Part shown: positions 41,673 through 51,310 of the stretch, piece by piece
Position numbering within the stretch: position 1 is the stretch's first letter
How the letters are laid out: every line of letters starts with the position of its first letter
Source of the DNA: Domibacillus epiphyticus
GTDB lineage: Bacteria; Bacillota; Bacilli; Bacillales; Domibacillaceae
Direction of reading: 5' to 3'
Length of the DNA: 64,000 nucleotides
Assembly (NCBI RefSeq): GCF_001975785.1
Contig: NZ_MSFI01000012.1
Location: forward strand, 62,001-126,000
Notes under the pieces: generated by a model
Seen by the model: the letters and a program-made list of their open reading frames with translations, nothing else
Told to the model about the DNA's origin: nothing
Databases searched by the model: none
Made by a program: the position numbers and the translations under genes

Positions 41673-42467
41673 TTAATTGCTGACAAACGAATCGTGCACC
41701 CGTTTCCAGAATGGGAATGGACGGAACCTGGCAAATCGAATCTTTTCACCGGCTACACGGTATTGAATCGACTTGACATCTTTATGCAAAATCGTCAAAT
41801 GATCGATCGTCACTAAAAAGTCAGGCCGATTAACAGGTTTCAGCATACATGTGTGATGCGCCGGCAAGATCAGCGGAGAACCAACAGTCCGGAATACCCG
41901 ATTGTTAATGGATGCCATTTCCGCAAGCTGCAGTGCACGAATGGATGGATGCAAAATCGCACCCCCAAGTGCTTTATTATAAGCCGTACTGCCAGATGGG
42001 GTGGATACACAAAGACCGTCCCCGCGAAAACGCTCAAAATGTTCTCCACGAATTTCGACATCCATGACGAGTGTACTGTCCACACTTTTCACCGTTGATT
42101 CATTTAAGGCCAGATAACGCGTTTCTTTCCCTCCATGCTGATATCGGATGATCGCTTCAAGGAGCGGATATTCAATAATTTGATATGGCGTCCGCGCAAT
42201 CGCAATGACAAGCTTCTCGATTTCATCTGGCGTCCAGTCAGCATAAAAACCAAGATGTCCGGTATGTACTCCAACAAATGCCGTTTTATCCAGCCGACCG
42301 CTATAACGATGAAAAGCGTACAAGAGTGTTCCGTCACCGCCTACTGAAATAACAATATCCGGCTCATTCTCATCGTATGTCAGCTTAAAATCCGTTAAAT
42401 AATTACGAATTTTGTGCATGAGTGCGTTGGACTTCGCATCCCCTTTTGACGTAATCGCAAACTTCAT
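41673..42467 (-). CDS. nadK: NAD kinase
   Basis: A 264-aa NAD kinase making NADP+. The substrate motif [14 protein letters not shown] and the second motif [20 protein letters not shown] are present. It lies between relQ and the pseudouridine synthase gene, the B. subtilis order (relQ-ppnKA-yjbO). This corresponds to PpnKA. Confidence 0.93.
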   Translation of the reverse strand: MKFAITSKGDAKSNALMHKIRNYLTDFKLTYDENEPDIVISVGGDGTLLYAFHRYSGRLDKTAFVGVHTGHLGFYADWTPDEIEKLVIAIARTPYQIIEYPLLEAIIRYQHGGKETRYLALNESTVKSVDSTLVMDVEIRGEHFERFRGDGLCVSTPSGSTAYNKALGGAILHPSIRALQLAEMASINNRVFRTVGSPLILPAHHTCMLKPVNRPDFLVTIDHLTILHKDVKSIQYRVAGEKIRFARFRPFPFWKRVHDSFVSN

Positions 42468-42493
42468 TCTGTCTCACCCCTGCCGATTATTGT

Positions 42494-43111
42494 TTATTCC
42501 TTTTTCTTCGTAAAAAATAGCTGCGCTTCCTGAATTTCTTCGCGAATGAGCGACATTTCTTCATCTAGGCGAAATGCGGCTTCCGCCGCTCTTTGCAATC
42601 TCGTCTGGATTTCTTCTGGAAAATCTCCGTTATATTTGTAATTTAGCGAATGCTCAATCGTCGCCCAAAAATTCATCGCAAGCGTTCGAATTTGAATTTC
42701 CGCTAAAAGTTTTTTTTCACCGTAAATCGTCTGCACCGGATACTCAATGACCATGTGATACGATCGGTAGCCACTCGGTTTTTTATGAGAAATATAATCT
42801 TTTTCTTCTATTATCTTAAAGTCGTTCCGTTTTCGGAGAATGGCTACGACATTTTTTATATCATCCACGAACTGGCACATCATGCGCAGCCCGGCAATAT
42901 CCTGAATATCACAATGAATACGGTCCATCTGAATTTTTTTTGTATTCATTTTATCTAAAATGCTTGGAACGGGCTTTACCCGGCCCGTAACAAACTCAAT
43001 CGGCGAGCGGTCGTCTTCAATCGCGAACTGCTTTCTAATGCCTCGAAGCTTCACCTTCAATTCTTCCACTGCCTGTTTATATGGTGCTAAAAACTCATCC
43101 CAATTGTCCAT
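42494..43111 (-). CDS. relQ: small alarmone synthetase RelQ
   Basis: A 205-aa (p)ppGpp synthetase with only the synthetase domain: GRVKPVPSILDKM, IAGLRMMCQFVDDI, YISHKKPSGYRSYHMVIEYP and EIQIRTLAMNFWATIEHSLNYK. It makes alarmone under cell-wall stress. The start is at the ATG after GGAGGCTTCT. Confidence 0.93.
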   Translation of the reverse strand: MDNWDEFLAPYKQAVEELKVKLRGIRKQFAIEDDRSPIEFVTGRVKPVPSILDKMNTKKIQMDRIHCDIQDIAGLRMMCQFVDDIKNVVAILRKRNDFKIIEEKDYISHKKPSGYRSYHMVIEYPVQTIYGEKKLLAEIQIRTLAMNFWATIEHSLNYKYNGDFPEEIQTRLQRAAEAAFRLDEEMSLIREEIQEAQLFFTKKKE

Positions 43112-43122
43112 AGAAGCCTCCA

Positions 43123-43503
43123 TCAGCGCTGCTCGGCGAAAAAAACACGTTCCACTTTCTCCACCATTTCCTCACCGTAATTGCTGTTTCCTTCAATATT
43201 CGCTATAAGCTCTTCCATTTCCTCATGAAAAGAAACGAGCGTAAACGTTCCGTCTGTACCGGCTACTTCAAGCATTTTACTCTCTTCAATTGCTCTTTTT
43301 ACATCCGGCCAAGTACTCTCATGCAGATATAAATAAACATATCCCGGCTCCGCTTCTGCCAGATAGACAAAGGCGAATTCGTCTGAATCGGTAATGACCT
43401 GATTTACCGGCTGAAGGTGTGTCACCTCAACGTCCTCTTCAGATAGTAGACGAAGAGTGCCGTCTGCCCATTCTGTTTTCGTAAAATGCCATTTCGTTCT
43501 CAT
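43123..43503 (-). CDS. yjbL: UPF0738 family protein YjbL
   Basis: A 126-aa acidic protein starting MRTKWHFTKTEWADGTLRLL, with AEAEPGYVYLYLHESTWPDV. It corresponds to B. subtilis YjbL by position (between relQ and the CYTH gene) and by size. Function unknown. Confidence 0.75.
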   Translation of the reverse strand: MRTKWHFTKTEWADGTLRLLSEEDVEVTHLQPVNQVITDSDEFAFVYLAEAEPGYVYLYLHESTWPDVKRAIEESKMLEVAGTDGTFTLVSFHEEMEELIANIEGNSNYGEEMVEKVERVFFAEQR

Positions 43504-43628
43504 GTTACCTCTCCTTTAAACAAGCCGTTCATTTAATCTTAATTATTTTACCACAATTTGTTCTTTCAAACACGGCTTGAACAGGCTACAATAAGAGAAG
43601 AAACTTTATTGGAAAAAGAGGCAGATAC

Positions 43629-44201
43629 ATGAAGCAGGAAATTGAAATTGAATTTAAATGCTTACTGACAAAAGGGCAATTTGAAAAGTTAATTAAAGCC
43701 TTTAATCCCGGACCCTTTATCCTGCAGCATAACCATTATTTTGATACTGCTCATTTCTCTTTAAAAGAGGCGGGAGCTGCGCTGCGTATCCGTGAAAAAC
43801 ATGGACAAGCCGAAATGACATTAAAAGAACCAGCAGAAACAGGACTGCTCGAATCAACGGTCCCGCTTTCTTCCGAAGAAGCGGCATCCGCTTTGTCAGG
43901 TCAAATTCCCGCAAATGATGTCATGGCTGCTGCCCGCAAACTTGCAGGTTCAGATAAGTTCATTCATTTCGGCACATTATCAACAACGCGTGCAGAAATG
44001 GAATACAAAGGCGGGCTGCTTGTCTTTGATCATAGCTCGTATAGAGACCAGGAAGATTATGAAATTGAATATGAGGCGAACGATCTTTCAGGTGAACAAA
44101 CATTTCATTCATTATTAACGAAATTCGACATTGAATATAAACCGGCCAAAAATAAAATTCGACGTTTTTACAACGCATACATTCAAAACGGAGGCAATTG
44201 A
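43629..44201 (+). CDS. yjbK: CYTH-domain triphosphate-tunnel protein YjbK
   Basis: A 190-aa CYTH/TTM protein. The signature EIEIEFK lies at the N-terminus, with the Arg/Lys/Glu tunnel residues LRIREKHGQAEMTLKEP and, towards the C-terminus, YEIEYEAND and YKPAKNKIRRFY. Probably a Mg-dependent triphosphatase or polyphosphate-binding enzyme. It is divergent from yjbL. Confidence 0.88.
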   Translation: MKQEIEIEFKCLLTKGQFEKLIKAFNPGPFILQHNHYFDTAHFSLKEAGAALRIREKHGQAEMTLKEPAETGLLESTVPLSSEEAASALSGQIPANDVMAAARKLAGSDKFIHFGTLSTTRAEMEYKGGLLVFDHSSYRDQEDYEIEYEANDLSGEQTFHSLLTKFDIEYKPAKNKIRRFYNAYIQNGGN

Positions 44202-44202
44202 C

Positions 44203-44817
44203 GTGGATACGAATTTTTTTAATACGATGATTAAGTCAACAATGATGCAAGCCCTTGGAACGCAGACGACTCCATCCCCTCTTACAACGTCAACAAACAG
44301 CTCTATGCTATTCGGATCTATTCTGAAGCAAGCGCTGATACAGGGACTGGAAATTGTAAATGCAGGTGAAGCAAGTTCTGCTGCTGCTCCACAACCGGCA
44401 CTATATACAAAAGCTGGAGCAGACCTTCTAAACGCCCCGAAAACAAGCTTTGATGATATCATTACAAGGGCTGCGGAGAAATATAATGTACCGAAAAAAC
44501 TCATTCAATCTGTCATAAAACAAGAATCGAATTTTAATCCGAATGCGGTCAGCCATGCTGGAGCATCTGGTCTTATGCAGCTTATGCCTGGCACAGCAAA
44601 GTATCTTGGCGTCCACAACTCGTTCGATCCGGAGCAAAATGTACTTGGCGGGACGAAATATTTAAGGCAGATGCTTGATATGTTTAACGGAAATACTTCA
44701 CTTGCTCTAGCAGCCTACAATGCGGGACCTGGCAACGTGAAGAAATACGGCGGTATTCCACCATTTAACGAGACTCAAAACTATGTAAAAAAAGTAACCG
44801 GCTACTACAATGCGTAG
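44203..44817 (+). CDS. lytic transglycosylase CwlQ/YjbJ
   Basis: A 204-aa protein with a disordered N-terminal half and a C-terminal SLT domain: VIKQESNFNPNAVSHAGASG, LMQLMPGTAKYLG and ALAAYNAGPGNVKKYGG. It cleaves peptidoglycan glycan strands. No signal peptide is obvious, as in the B. subtilis homologue. The start is the GTG after GGAGGCAATTGAC, one base past the yjbK stop. Confidence 0.85.
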   Translation: MDTNFFNTMIKSTMMQALGTQTTPSPLTTSTNSSMLFGSILKQALIQGLEIVNAGEASSAAAPQPALYTKAGADLLNAPKTSFDDIITRAAEKYNVPKKLIQSVIKQESNFNPNAVSHAGASGLMQLMPGTAKYLGVHNSFDPEQNVLGGTKYLRQMLDMFNGNTSLALAAYNAGPGNVKKYGGIPPFNETQNYVKKVTGYYNA

Positions 44818-44830
44818 AGCCGGTTTTTTT
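44796..44830 (+). terminator. terminator overlapping the transglycosylase stop codon
   Basis: AACCGGC / GCCGGTT stem with T8 following; the left arm is inside the coding region. Confidence 0.75.
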
Positions 44831-44911
44831 TGCCTGAGACTATTCATTTGTTTTATACCCAAAGCCTTGATAAAATATATATACACTAAGAGGAAAAAGG
44901 AGTCACATTTT

Positions 44912-45310
44912 ATGGCCGAGAAATCCAATGTTCCATACGACATCATTGGTGAAGAACAGCTTTCGGAACTGGTTGATGTGTTTTATAGCCGTGTTTCGCA
45001 ACATCCGGATCTTGCGCCGATTTTTCCCGATGACTTAACAGAAACTGCTAGAAAGCAGAAACAGTTTTTAACTCAGTTTTTAGGCGGACCGCCACTATAT
45101 ACAGAGGAACATGGGCACCCGATGCTCCGCGCTCGCCATTTGCCATTTACGATTACACCTGTTCGAGCTGAAGCCTGGCTGACTTGTATGAAAGCGGCGA
45201 TGGATGATGTACAGTTGAACGGAGAATTACGGTCGTTCTTTTTTGAACGTCTAACACAAACGGCCCACCATATGGTGAACCGGCCGGATGATGAGGGTGA
45301 TGTTCTGTGA
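44912..45310 (+). CDS. yjbI: truncated (group II) hemoglobin YjbI
   Basis: A 132-aa heme protein. LVDVFYSRVSQHPDLAPIFP, FLTQFLGGPPLYTEEHGHPM and LRARHLPFTI contain the proximal His region of group II truncated globins. It overlaps the spxH start by four bases. It likely protects from oxidants or delivers oxygen; in B. subtilis it is next to yjbH (spxH). Confidence 0.9.
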   Translation: MAEKSNVPYDIIGEEQLSELVDVFYSRVSQHPDLAPIFPDDLTETARKQKQFLTQFLGGPPLYTEEHGHPMLRARHLPFTITPVRAEAWLTCMKAAMDDVQLNGELRSFFFERLTQTAHHMVNRPDDEGDVL

Positions 45311-46134
45311 ATGTAACGCAATTACCTGAACGGATTTGCTCCGCCCGGCAAAAACCGCTTGAACTATATGTATTTGTCGATCCACTCTGTCCGGATTGCT
45401 GGGCACTTGATCCGATGATTCGGAAGCTGCAGATTGAATACGGACATTATTTTAAGCTGAGGCAAGTTTTGACAGGAAAATTAACAGCGTTAAACGTGTC
45501 AAGACGACCACTTGCTATCGAACGAAGCGGCCTTGCATGGGATGATTCTATCTGGCTGGAAGATTCTGTTTCATCCCCATTTCTTGCATCTATTGCAATA
45601 AAAGCAGCAGAACTTCAAGGAAAACGGGCAGGCAGCAAGTTTTTACGTAAACTGCAGGAACAGCTTTTTTTAGATAAAGAAAATGTTTCCGATCTTACTG
45701 TATTGAGCCGATGCGCAGAAGAAGCTGGTCTTGATAAGGGTGAGTTTTTAAATGATATTCATTCAGCGGGTGCGACGAAAGCCTTTCAATGTGATTTAAC
45801 GATTACTTGTGAAATGGATGTCGACGAGGCACCAACTATCGTATTTTTCAATGAGCGGATAGAAGATGAAGGGATTAAAATTTCTGGTTTGTATTCTTAT
45901 GACATATACGTGCAAATCCTGCAGGAAATGTTGGAAGAAATACCGGAACCGCTTGACCCACCGCCTCTTGAAGAGTTTATGCAGTATTTCCGAATTGCTG
46001 CAACGACAGAAATTAGCGAAGTCTACGACTGGTCTGAAATTTGTGCCGAACGGGAAATGAAAAAATTGCAGCTGCAGCAAAAAGTACGCAAAATTGATAC
46101 AAAGCACGGGGCGTTTTGGGAGTATGTACATTAA
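45307..46134 (+). CDS. spxH: SpxH (YjbH), ClpXP adaptor for Spx
   Basis: A 275-aa DsbA-like thioredoxin-fold protein with VFVDPLCPDCWALDPMIRKL (CxxC). SpxH binds Spx and hands it to ClpXP for degradation; oxidants inactivate it. The spx gene itself is 5 kb downstream in this window, so both partners are present. It is coupled to the globin gene. Confidence 0.9.
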   Translation: MNVTQLPERICSARQKPLELYVFVDPLCPDCWALDPMIRKLQIEYGHYFKLRQVLTGKLTALNVSRRPLAIERSGLAWDDSIWLEDSVSSPFLASIAIKAAELQGKRAGSKFLRKLQEQLFLDKENVSDLTVLSRCAEEAGLDKGEFLNDIHSAGATKAFQCDLTITCEMDVDEAPTIVFFNERIEDEGIKISGLYSYDIYVQILQEMLEEIPEPLDPPPLEEFMQYFRIAATTEISEVYDWSEICAEREMKKLQLQQKVRKIDTKHGAFWEYVH

Positions 46135-46167
46135 AAAGATGCCAGCGTGTTCTATAGTCTTAAAAAG

Positions 46168-46207
46168 AAACCGCGCTTCCTCCATTAAGAGAAAGCGCGG
46201 TTTTTTG
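46168..46207. terminator. terminator between spxH and the coiled-coil gene
   Basis: AACCGCGCTT / AAGCGCGGTT stem followed by TTTTTG on the plus strand; A-rich on the other side, so probably bidirectional. Confidence 0.8.
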
Positions 46208-46212
46208 TCTAA

Positions 46213-46425
46213 TTAGCAATCATGTTTTCTGTCATTTTTTTTATCGCGTTTTTTGTCTTCAAGACGATCCACTCTATCTTCAAGACGATCGACTTTATCT
46301 TCAAGTCGGTTTACTCTTTTCTTAAGGCGTTTTACTTTCTTTTTCAAACGATCAATATCATCTTGTTGTTCATCCACTTTTTCTTTTAACCTGTCTAATT
46401 GACCTTGAAAATCGTCACGTGGCAT
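46213..46425 (-). CDS. extreme coiled-coil protein (70 aa)
   Basis: Almost the whole protein is one coiled coil with repeats of the type RLEDKVDRLEDRVDRLEDK. It ends with a basic tail KKRDKKNDRKHDC and a terminal Cys that could form a disulfide. It has a strong GGGGGGAGA site. No family assigned; it may bind a spore or stress complex, but this is speculation. Confidence 0.6.
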   Translation of the reverse strand: MPRDDFQGQLDRLKEKVDEQQDDIDRLKKKVKRLKKRVNRLEDKVDRLEDRVDRLEDKKRDKKNDRKHDC

Positions 46426-46506
46426 GATTATCTCCCCCCTTTCTATACTATATTATGATTGAGGGAAAGAATTGTCTGGACGTAAGAATCAAAGTTGATG
46501 AAATAG

Positions 46507-46535
46507 AAAAAGCCCCGCCGAAGCGGAGCTTTTTC
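46507..46535. terminator. hairpin terminator
   Basis: AAAAAGC.CCGC / GCGG.GCTTTTT perfect bidirectional terminator in a gene-free stretch between the coiled-coil gene and pepF (46426-46707). Nothing else was seen in that stretch. Confidence 0.75.
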
Positions 46536-46707
46536 TTACGAACAAAGGGGATGGGAGAAATTTTTCACGGTCAAACAAAGGGGTATATGTTTGTTTGTGA
46601 TCAACTTCACGTCATCATCGTATCATGTTGGCACATAAGTTGCAAGAGATGCACCCTTCGTTCACATTATTGTCATAACAATGGGTTTGAGAGCGTTAAC
46701 TGCCATT

Positions 46708-48522
46708 TTAAGACAGTAGTTTTTCCATCTCTTCTAATGATTGTTCAAATACTTTGCATGCAGATTCAATCGCATCTGCGGCCGTCATGTCCACACCTGC
46801 ACGCTTAAGAACATCAATTGGGTCATCAGAGCTTCCCGCTTTCAAAAATTCATTAATATAACGCTCTGCTGCAGGCTGGCCTTCTTTTAAAATTTGCGAT
46901 GACAATGCAATCGCAGCGCTTAACCCTGTCGCATATTGATAAACATAATAATTATAATAAAAATGAGGGATCCGAGCCCATTCAAGCCCAATTTCTTCAT
47001 CAATGACCATATCGCCACCAAAGTATTTTTTATTCAGCTCATAATACGCCTCACTTAATCCATCCGCTGTCAATGCTTCACCATTTTGAGCTTTTTTATG
47101 GACGAGATGTTCAAATTCGGCAAACATTGTCTGACGGAAAACGGTCCCACGGAACGTTTCTAAAAAGTGATTAAGCAAGTAAATACGTTTCTTTTCATCA
47201 TCAGTTGTTTTTAATAAATAGTCATTCAAAATGGACTCATTGCATGTCGAAGCTACTTCTGCGACAAAAATGGAATAATCTCCGTAAACATAAGGCTGAT
47301 TTTTGCGCGTGTAGTAACTGTGAATGCTGTGGCCAAATTCATGAGCCAGCGTGAACAGATTGTTTACGTTATCCTGCCAGTTCATTAAAATGTATGGGTT
47401 CGTTCCATATGCTCCCGATGAATACGCTCCGCTCCGCTTTCCTTTATTTTCAACAACGTCCACCCAACGGCCGTTCAGCCCTTCTGCCAGAATACTGTTA
47501 TATTCTTCACCTAGCGGCTGCAACCCTTTTAAAAGGAGCTCTTTCGCTTCATCATACGTCACATCAAACTTACCTTCCGCAACAAGTGGCGTATACAAGT
47601 CATACATGTGCAATTCATCGAGGCCAAGCACTTTTTTGCGCAGTGCCACATACCGATGCAAAAGCGGCAAGTTTTTATTAATTGTGCTGACTAAATTGTC
47701 GTACACTTCTTCAGGAATGTGATTGCGTGAAAGTGCGGCTTCACGTGCACTGCCATAGTGACGAACGCTTGCTGAAAAATTATCTTTTTTAATTTGCCCT
47801 GACAGTGTAGAAGCAAATGTGTTTTTAAATTTTCCATACGTTGCGTATACCGCCTTAAATGCCTCTTCACGTAAACGGCGGTCAGGTGATTCTAAAAAGC
47901 GGATGTAATTTCCATGTGTAATTTGTACACTCTCTCCGTTCTCGTCTTTGACCACCGGAAATTCAAGATCAGCATTGTTCAACATGCCAAACGTGGCACT
48001 GGATGAACCAAGCACATCAGACGCCTTCGCCAGCAAGTTTTCTTCAACCGCTGACAACACGTGGGGACGCTGCTTGTTCAAATCGTCCAATACTTTTTTA
48101 TAAAGCGTAAGCGGCTCATATGACGCTGCAAAGCTGTGAATCTTCTCTTCGTCAATCGATAAAATTTCAGGATCAGCAAATGACAAAGCACCGGCAATTT
48201 GTGTGTATAGCATTTTCGCACGGTCATTCATTCCCTGGTAATGTGCGTTTTGTGTGTCTTCGTCGTAACGCATATGCGCATACGTATAAAGTCTGCCCAT
48301 TCTCTCTAAAAGTGTATCCTGCCAAGCAAAAAATGTGTGCAGCTGCTCGGCGCTGTTTCCTAGTGTACCATTGTATGATGCTGCTTCTTGTGCAAGCGTT
48401 TGAATTGCTTTAAATTCTTCTTCCCATGCCGCATCTGTTTCAAAAATATCTTCCAGGCGCCATTTCAATTCCTCTGCTATTTCTCTGCGTGCAGGCAGCT
48501 GCTTCACTTGATTTTCTGCCAT
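46708..48522 (-). CDS. pepF: oligoendopeptidase F
   Basis: A 604-aa M3B zinc metallopeptidase. The active site is TLAHEFGHSIHSYY with the downstream Glu in VAEVASTCNESIL; the C-terminal DPIDVLKRAGVDM is typical. It degrades intracellular oligopeptides and in B. subtilis can affect sporulation peptides. The spxH-pepF-coiA-mecA-spx order is as in B. subtilis. Confidence 0.94.
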   Translation of the reverse strand: MAENQVKQLPARREIAEELKWRLEDIFETDAAWEEEFKAIQTLAQEAASYNGTLGNSAEQLHTFFAWQDTLLERMGRLYTYAHMRYDEDTQNAHYQGMNDRAKMLYTQIAGALSFADPEILSIDEEKIHSFAASYEPLTLYKKVLDDLNKQRPHVLSAVEENLLAKASDVLGSSSATFGMLNNADLEFPVVKDENGESVQITHGNYIRFLESPDRRLREEAFKAVYATYGKFKNTFASTLSGQIKKDNFSASVRHYGSAREAALSRNHIPEEVYDNLVSTINKNLPLLHRYVALRKKVLGLDELHMYDLYTPLVAEGKFDVTYDEAKELLLKGLQPLGEEYNSILAEGLNGRWVDVVENKGKRSGAYSSGAYGTNPYILMNWQDNVNNLFTLAHEFGHSIHSYYTRKNQPYVYGDYSIFVAEVASTCNESILNDYLLKTTDDEKKRIYLLNHFLETFRGTVFRQTMFAEFEHLVHKKAQNGEALTADGLSEAYYELNKKYFGGDMVIDEEIGLEWARIPHFYYNYYVYQYATGLSAAIALSSQILKEGQPAAERYINEFLKAGSSDDPIDVLKRAGVDMTAADAIESACKVFEQSLEEMEKLLS

Positions 48523-48595
48523 TTTAAAAAAACCTCCCTTTTTCTCTTACCATTACCATTCTCCTTTTTTATTGTATATTCCTTTCTTGCTTTCC

Positions 48596-49732
48596 TCAAA
48601 AAATCAGCCTGTCTATAATTTGCTTTTCATAAGCAGTACAAAAGGTTTCTTCCCTCTGTATTTTAGCCCCCATCGACCGGCTATCCGCACGCTTTCCAGT
48701 TCCTAGCTCGTTTATAAGTTCTATATAGTCTGCAGCTGCCTGTTCCGGTGTCATCAACGGAGCAAGCGGAAGAATCGCTTCTTTTAAATGCCCCGACTCA
48801 ATTCGTTTGCGTACAATTGCAGCCGCTTCTTCTGGCGACCCGCTTTTCTGATCATTAATAATGTAAAACTGCCATTCCACTGGATGATTGCGAATAGCCA
48901 CCCCGGTTCGAACCGGCAGGCCGATTTCTTCAGGAAGCAAATGAGGGTTGCGACCCGCCTCATAGATCGATTTAAAAAGCAAATGGGTACGAGCATTATT
49001 GTAATGCCTCGATCGGTCAATCCATTTCCGTTTTTCATCAAAAAAAGCCTGCAATGAAAAGGTGAAATTAGATGAAAAAACAGCAGCAGGGGGAAAGGGC
49101 ATTTCGGATATCCTGACATCAAGTCGTTCCGCAAAACATAAAGAGGTTGTCACTGGAATAATTCGTCCATACACAGAAAATAATTTTGATTCAGGATAAT
49201 ACGTAATGAAATAAAAACCGAGCTGTGAATGATAGCGCAAAAAAAGACGCTGAAACGGTGTTAGTTTAATGTACCTCCCTTTCTTCTCAATTGGTGGACC
49301 ACCGTATAACCAGAATGGCGTTAAAAGACGATTGTTATATCTCTCCGTCCGTGAACGGAAAAGCGATGAAGTAATGGCCGAACATTGATATTCCACCGCA
49401 ATCGTTCCCGTTAAAATATCCGGACGCTGCGATCTATCCGGCAGACGTGCTTCCATTTCCGCATCCCGTGTACTTGCGATCCAGTTGAATAAATCCAGTT
49501 TGCCGCTAAGGTGACGAGGTGATTCAGGTTCAGAAAAAGAGTCGCAGGAGGAATTTGCTTCATGAGCAAAGTGTGGAATGTTAACATCACCCGCTTTTAT
49601 CACGACCGGGCGGCCGCACTGCGGGCAAAAATAAGGTGTTTTTTTCAAGCTTAGCGCCGTCATTCGCGCATTTGGTCCGGCAAGCACAACGGATTGCCCG
49701 TATGCATTCACTGCCGCAAGCATATTGACCAT
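48596..49732 (-). CDS. coiA: competence protein CoiA
   Basis: A 378-aa protein. An N-terminal zinc-finger-like segment (YFCPQCGRPVVIKAGDVNIP with HFAHE) is followed by a nuclease-like region (GKLDLFNWI, DILTGTIAVEYQCSAIT) of the CoiA family. It acts in processing incoming DNA during transformation. The length fits the B. subtilis protein. Confidence 0.88.
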   Translation of the reverse strand: MVNMLAAVNAYGQSVVLAGPNARMTALSLKKTPYFCPQCGRPVVIKAGDVNIPHFAHEANSSCDSFSEPESPRHLSGKLDLFNWIASTRDAEMEARLPDRSQRPDILTGTIAVEYQCSAITSSLFRSRTERYNNRLLTPFWLYGGPPIEKKGRYIKLTPFQRLFLRYHSQLGFYFITYYPESKLFSVYGRIIPVTTSLCFAERLDVRISEMPFPPAAVFSSNFTFSLQAFFDEKRKWIDRSRHYNNARTHLLFKSIYEAGRNPHLLPEEIGLPVRTGVAIRNHPVEWQFYIINDQKSGSPEEAAAIVRKRIESGHLKEAILPLAPLMTPEQAAADYIELINELGTGKRADSRSMGAKIQREETFCTAYEKQIIDRLIF

Positions 49733-49783
49733 CTCCTTTCACACTGTATCCTTTCGACAATCGAAGAGAATATCCTTCTTGCA

Positions 49784-49825
49784 AAAAAAAAAAGACTTAA
49801 AAGAGGGGAACTCTTTTAAGTCTTT
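49784..49825 (-). terminator. terminator of mecA
   Basis: AAGACTTAAAAGAG / CTCTTTTAAGTCTT stem, followed on the minus strand by a long T-run. Perfect 14-bp stem. Confidence 0.85.
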
Positions 49826-49828
49826 TGT

Positions 49829-50473
49829 TCATGATGAAAAATAGTGGCGTACTGTTTCAAAAACGTTTTCCGCCATGACACATTTTCCGTATTCCTGCAA
49901 TGAGTGGATCGTCATGCGTGATTCATGCGTGTATTCAAGCAAAATGCTCAGTGCATCGTCAATATCTTCTTCCTCAAACCGCTCATCGTCAAATTCAACA
50001 AATAAGTAATAACGGTTGTCGTGTGCGTAAAGAGATGTCGTTAAGTGATCAAGGCCGCCGCGCTTACTAAGCACAATGACATCTTCGAAATCCTGGAAAG
50101 AAAGAACAAAATCCAGTGGTGTTTCATCTTCCTCCGGCCGGTCAAAATGCTCTTCCAGCAAGTCTTCAATTTGCCCTTCTACATCAAGCTTATCGCTTGT
50201 AAAGGGTAATTCAAGGCGCTGGCCGTCTTTTGATAAATTTGCCTGCGTCACTAAAATTTCAAGCCCTTTATCAAGGGCATGCACTTGAATCCAAAGCGGT
50301 CCATCCACAGTAAAATCTTCTTCATCGTGGACTTCCTCCATCATATCCCAGAACAGTTCTTCGCTGCGTTCCCGGTTATACCAGATTTCTTCGCGGTCAA
50401 AGCCCCGTTCCTCTATATCAACATACGATATGAAAAACTTAACCGTATTCTCGTTAATGCGTTCGATTTCCAT
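49829..50473 (-). CDS. mecA: adaptor protein MecA
   Basis: A 214-aa ClpC adaptor. The N-terminal domain MEIERINENTVKFFISYVDI recognises ComK/ComS; the C-terminal domain activates ClpC. An acidic linker (PEEDETP) joins the two. The start is set at the ATG 9 bases after GGAGAG. Confidence 0.93.
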   Translation of the reverse strand: MEIERINENTVKFFISYVDIEERGFDREEIWYNRERSEELFWDMMEEVHDEEDFTVDGPLWIQVHALDKGLEILVTQANLSKDGQRLELPFTSDKLDVEGQIEDLLEEHFDRPEEDETPLDFVLSFQDFEDVIVLSKRGGLDHLTTSLYAHDNRYYLFVEFDDERFEEEDIDDALSILLEYTHESRMTIHSLQEYGKCVMAENVFETVRHYFSS

Positions 50474-50647
50474 TATTGCGGTCTCTCCCTTCCATTTAGA
50501 GGGTTGTCGGGTGTGCGGAAACAAAATCCTTATCCCTTTGTTCTATTGTATGATAAACACGTCGTAAAGGAAAATAGAAAGACTCCAAATAGGAGGGCTG
50601 TCTGCCCATTCTATCTGAATTTTTTGATTTGTTCAAGCGTTTTGGAC

Positions 50648-50684
50648 AAAAAAAATCCCTGCAAAGGATGCAGAGATTTTTCTT
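50648..50684 (-). terminator. terminator of spx
   Basis: AAAATC.CTGC / GCAG.GATTTTT hairpin directly after the spx stop codon on the minus strand. Confidence 0.8.
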
Positions 50685-50688
50685 TGTG

Positions 50689-51084
50689 TCAGTTAACCAT
50701 GCGCTGCGCTTCAAGAAGCTGGAATGTACGGACTTTCCGCGGTAAAAAGCGGCGAATTTCGTCTTCATTATAACCGACTTGCAGACGCTTTTCATCCATA
50801 ATGATTGGACGGCGAAGCAATCCCGGGTTTTGGCGAATCAATTCAAACAAATCTTGAAGAGGGAGCGTTTCAAGATCTACATTCAGTTTTTGGAAAATTT
50901 TCGAACGCGTTGAAATGATTTCATCCGTTCCGTCCTCCGTCATACGCAAAATTTCTTTAATCTCGTCAATGCTTAACGGCTCAGAGAAAATATTGCGTTC
51001 CACGTAAGGAATTTCATGTTCTTCCAGCCACGCTTTTGCTTTACGGCAAGACGTGCAGCTTGGTGATGTGTATAGTGTAACCAT
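50689..51084 (-). CDS. spx: transcriptional regulator Spx
   Basis: A 131-aa ArsC-fold regulator that binds the RNA polymerase alpha C-terminal domain under disulfide stress. The redox switch CTSC lies at residues 10-13 and the family tail [15 protein letters not shown] is present. It has a ribosome binding site AAGGAGTG. Degradation would be directed by the SpxH encoded in this window. Confidence 0.95.
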   Translation of the reverse strand: MVTLYTSPSCTSCRKAKAWLEEHEIPYVERNIFSEPLSIDEIKEILRMTEDGTDEIISTRSKIFQKLNVDLETLPLQDLFELIRQNPGLLRRPIIMDEKRLQVGYNEDEIRRFLPRKVRTFQLLEAQRMVN

Positions 51085-51310
51085 TCCTCATTCACACTCC
51101 TTAATTAAAATGTATAATACCTGTCAATTTGAGGAATTGAACGATCATGGAGATTTCATATAGTAGTGAAACTCCTCAACAACCGGCTACATATGTATTA
51201 TACCATGATGTGTCATTCATTGAATACCATTTTCATTATATCGTAAAAATTACTTGTATATTCTTCACAATCATATTGTACCCTGAAAATGTGTCAACTA
51301 AACGTCAAGA

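Noticed and set aside
48784-49134. Open frame of 116 codons on the minus strand inside coiA
   Set aside because: It is an out-of-frame shadow of the well-supported coiA gene with no start signal of its own. The same holds for the many long shadows inside the AarF-like gene, fabF, pepF and clpB.
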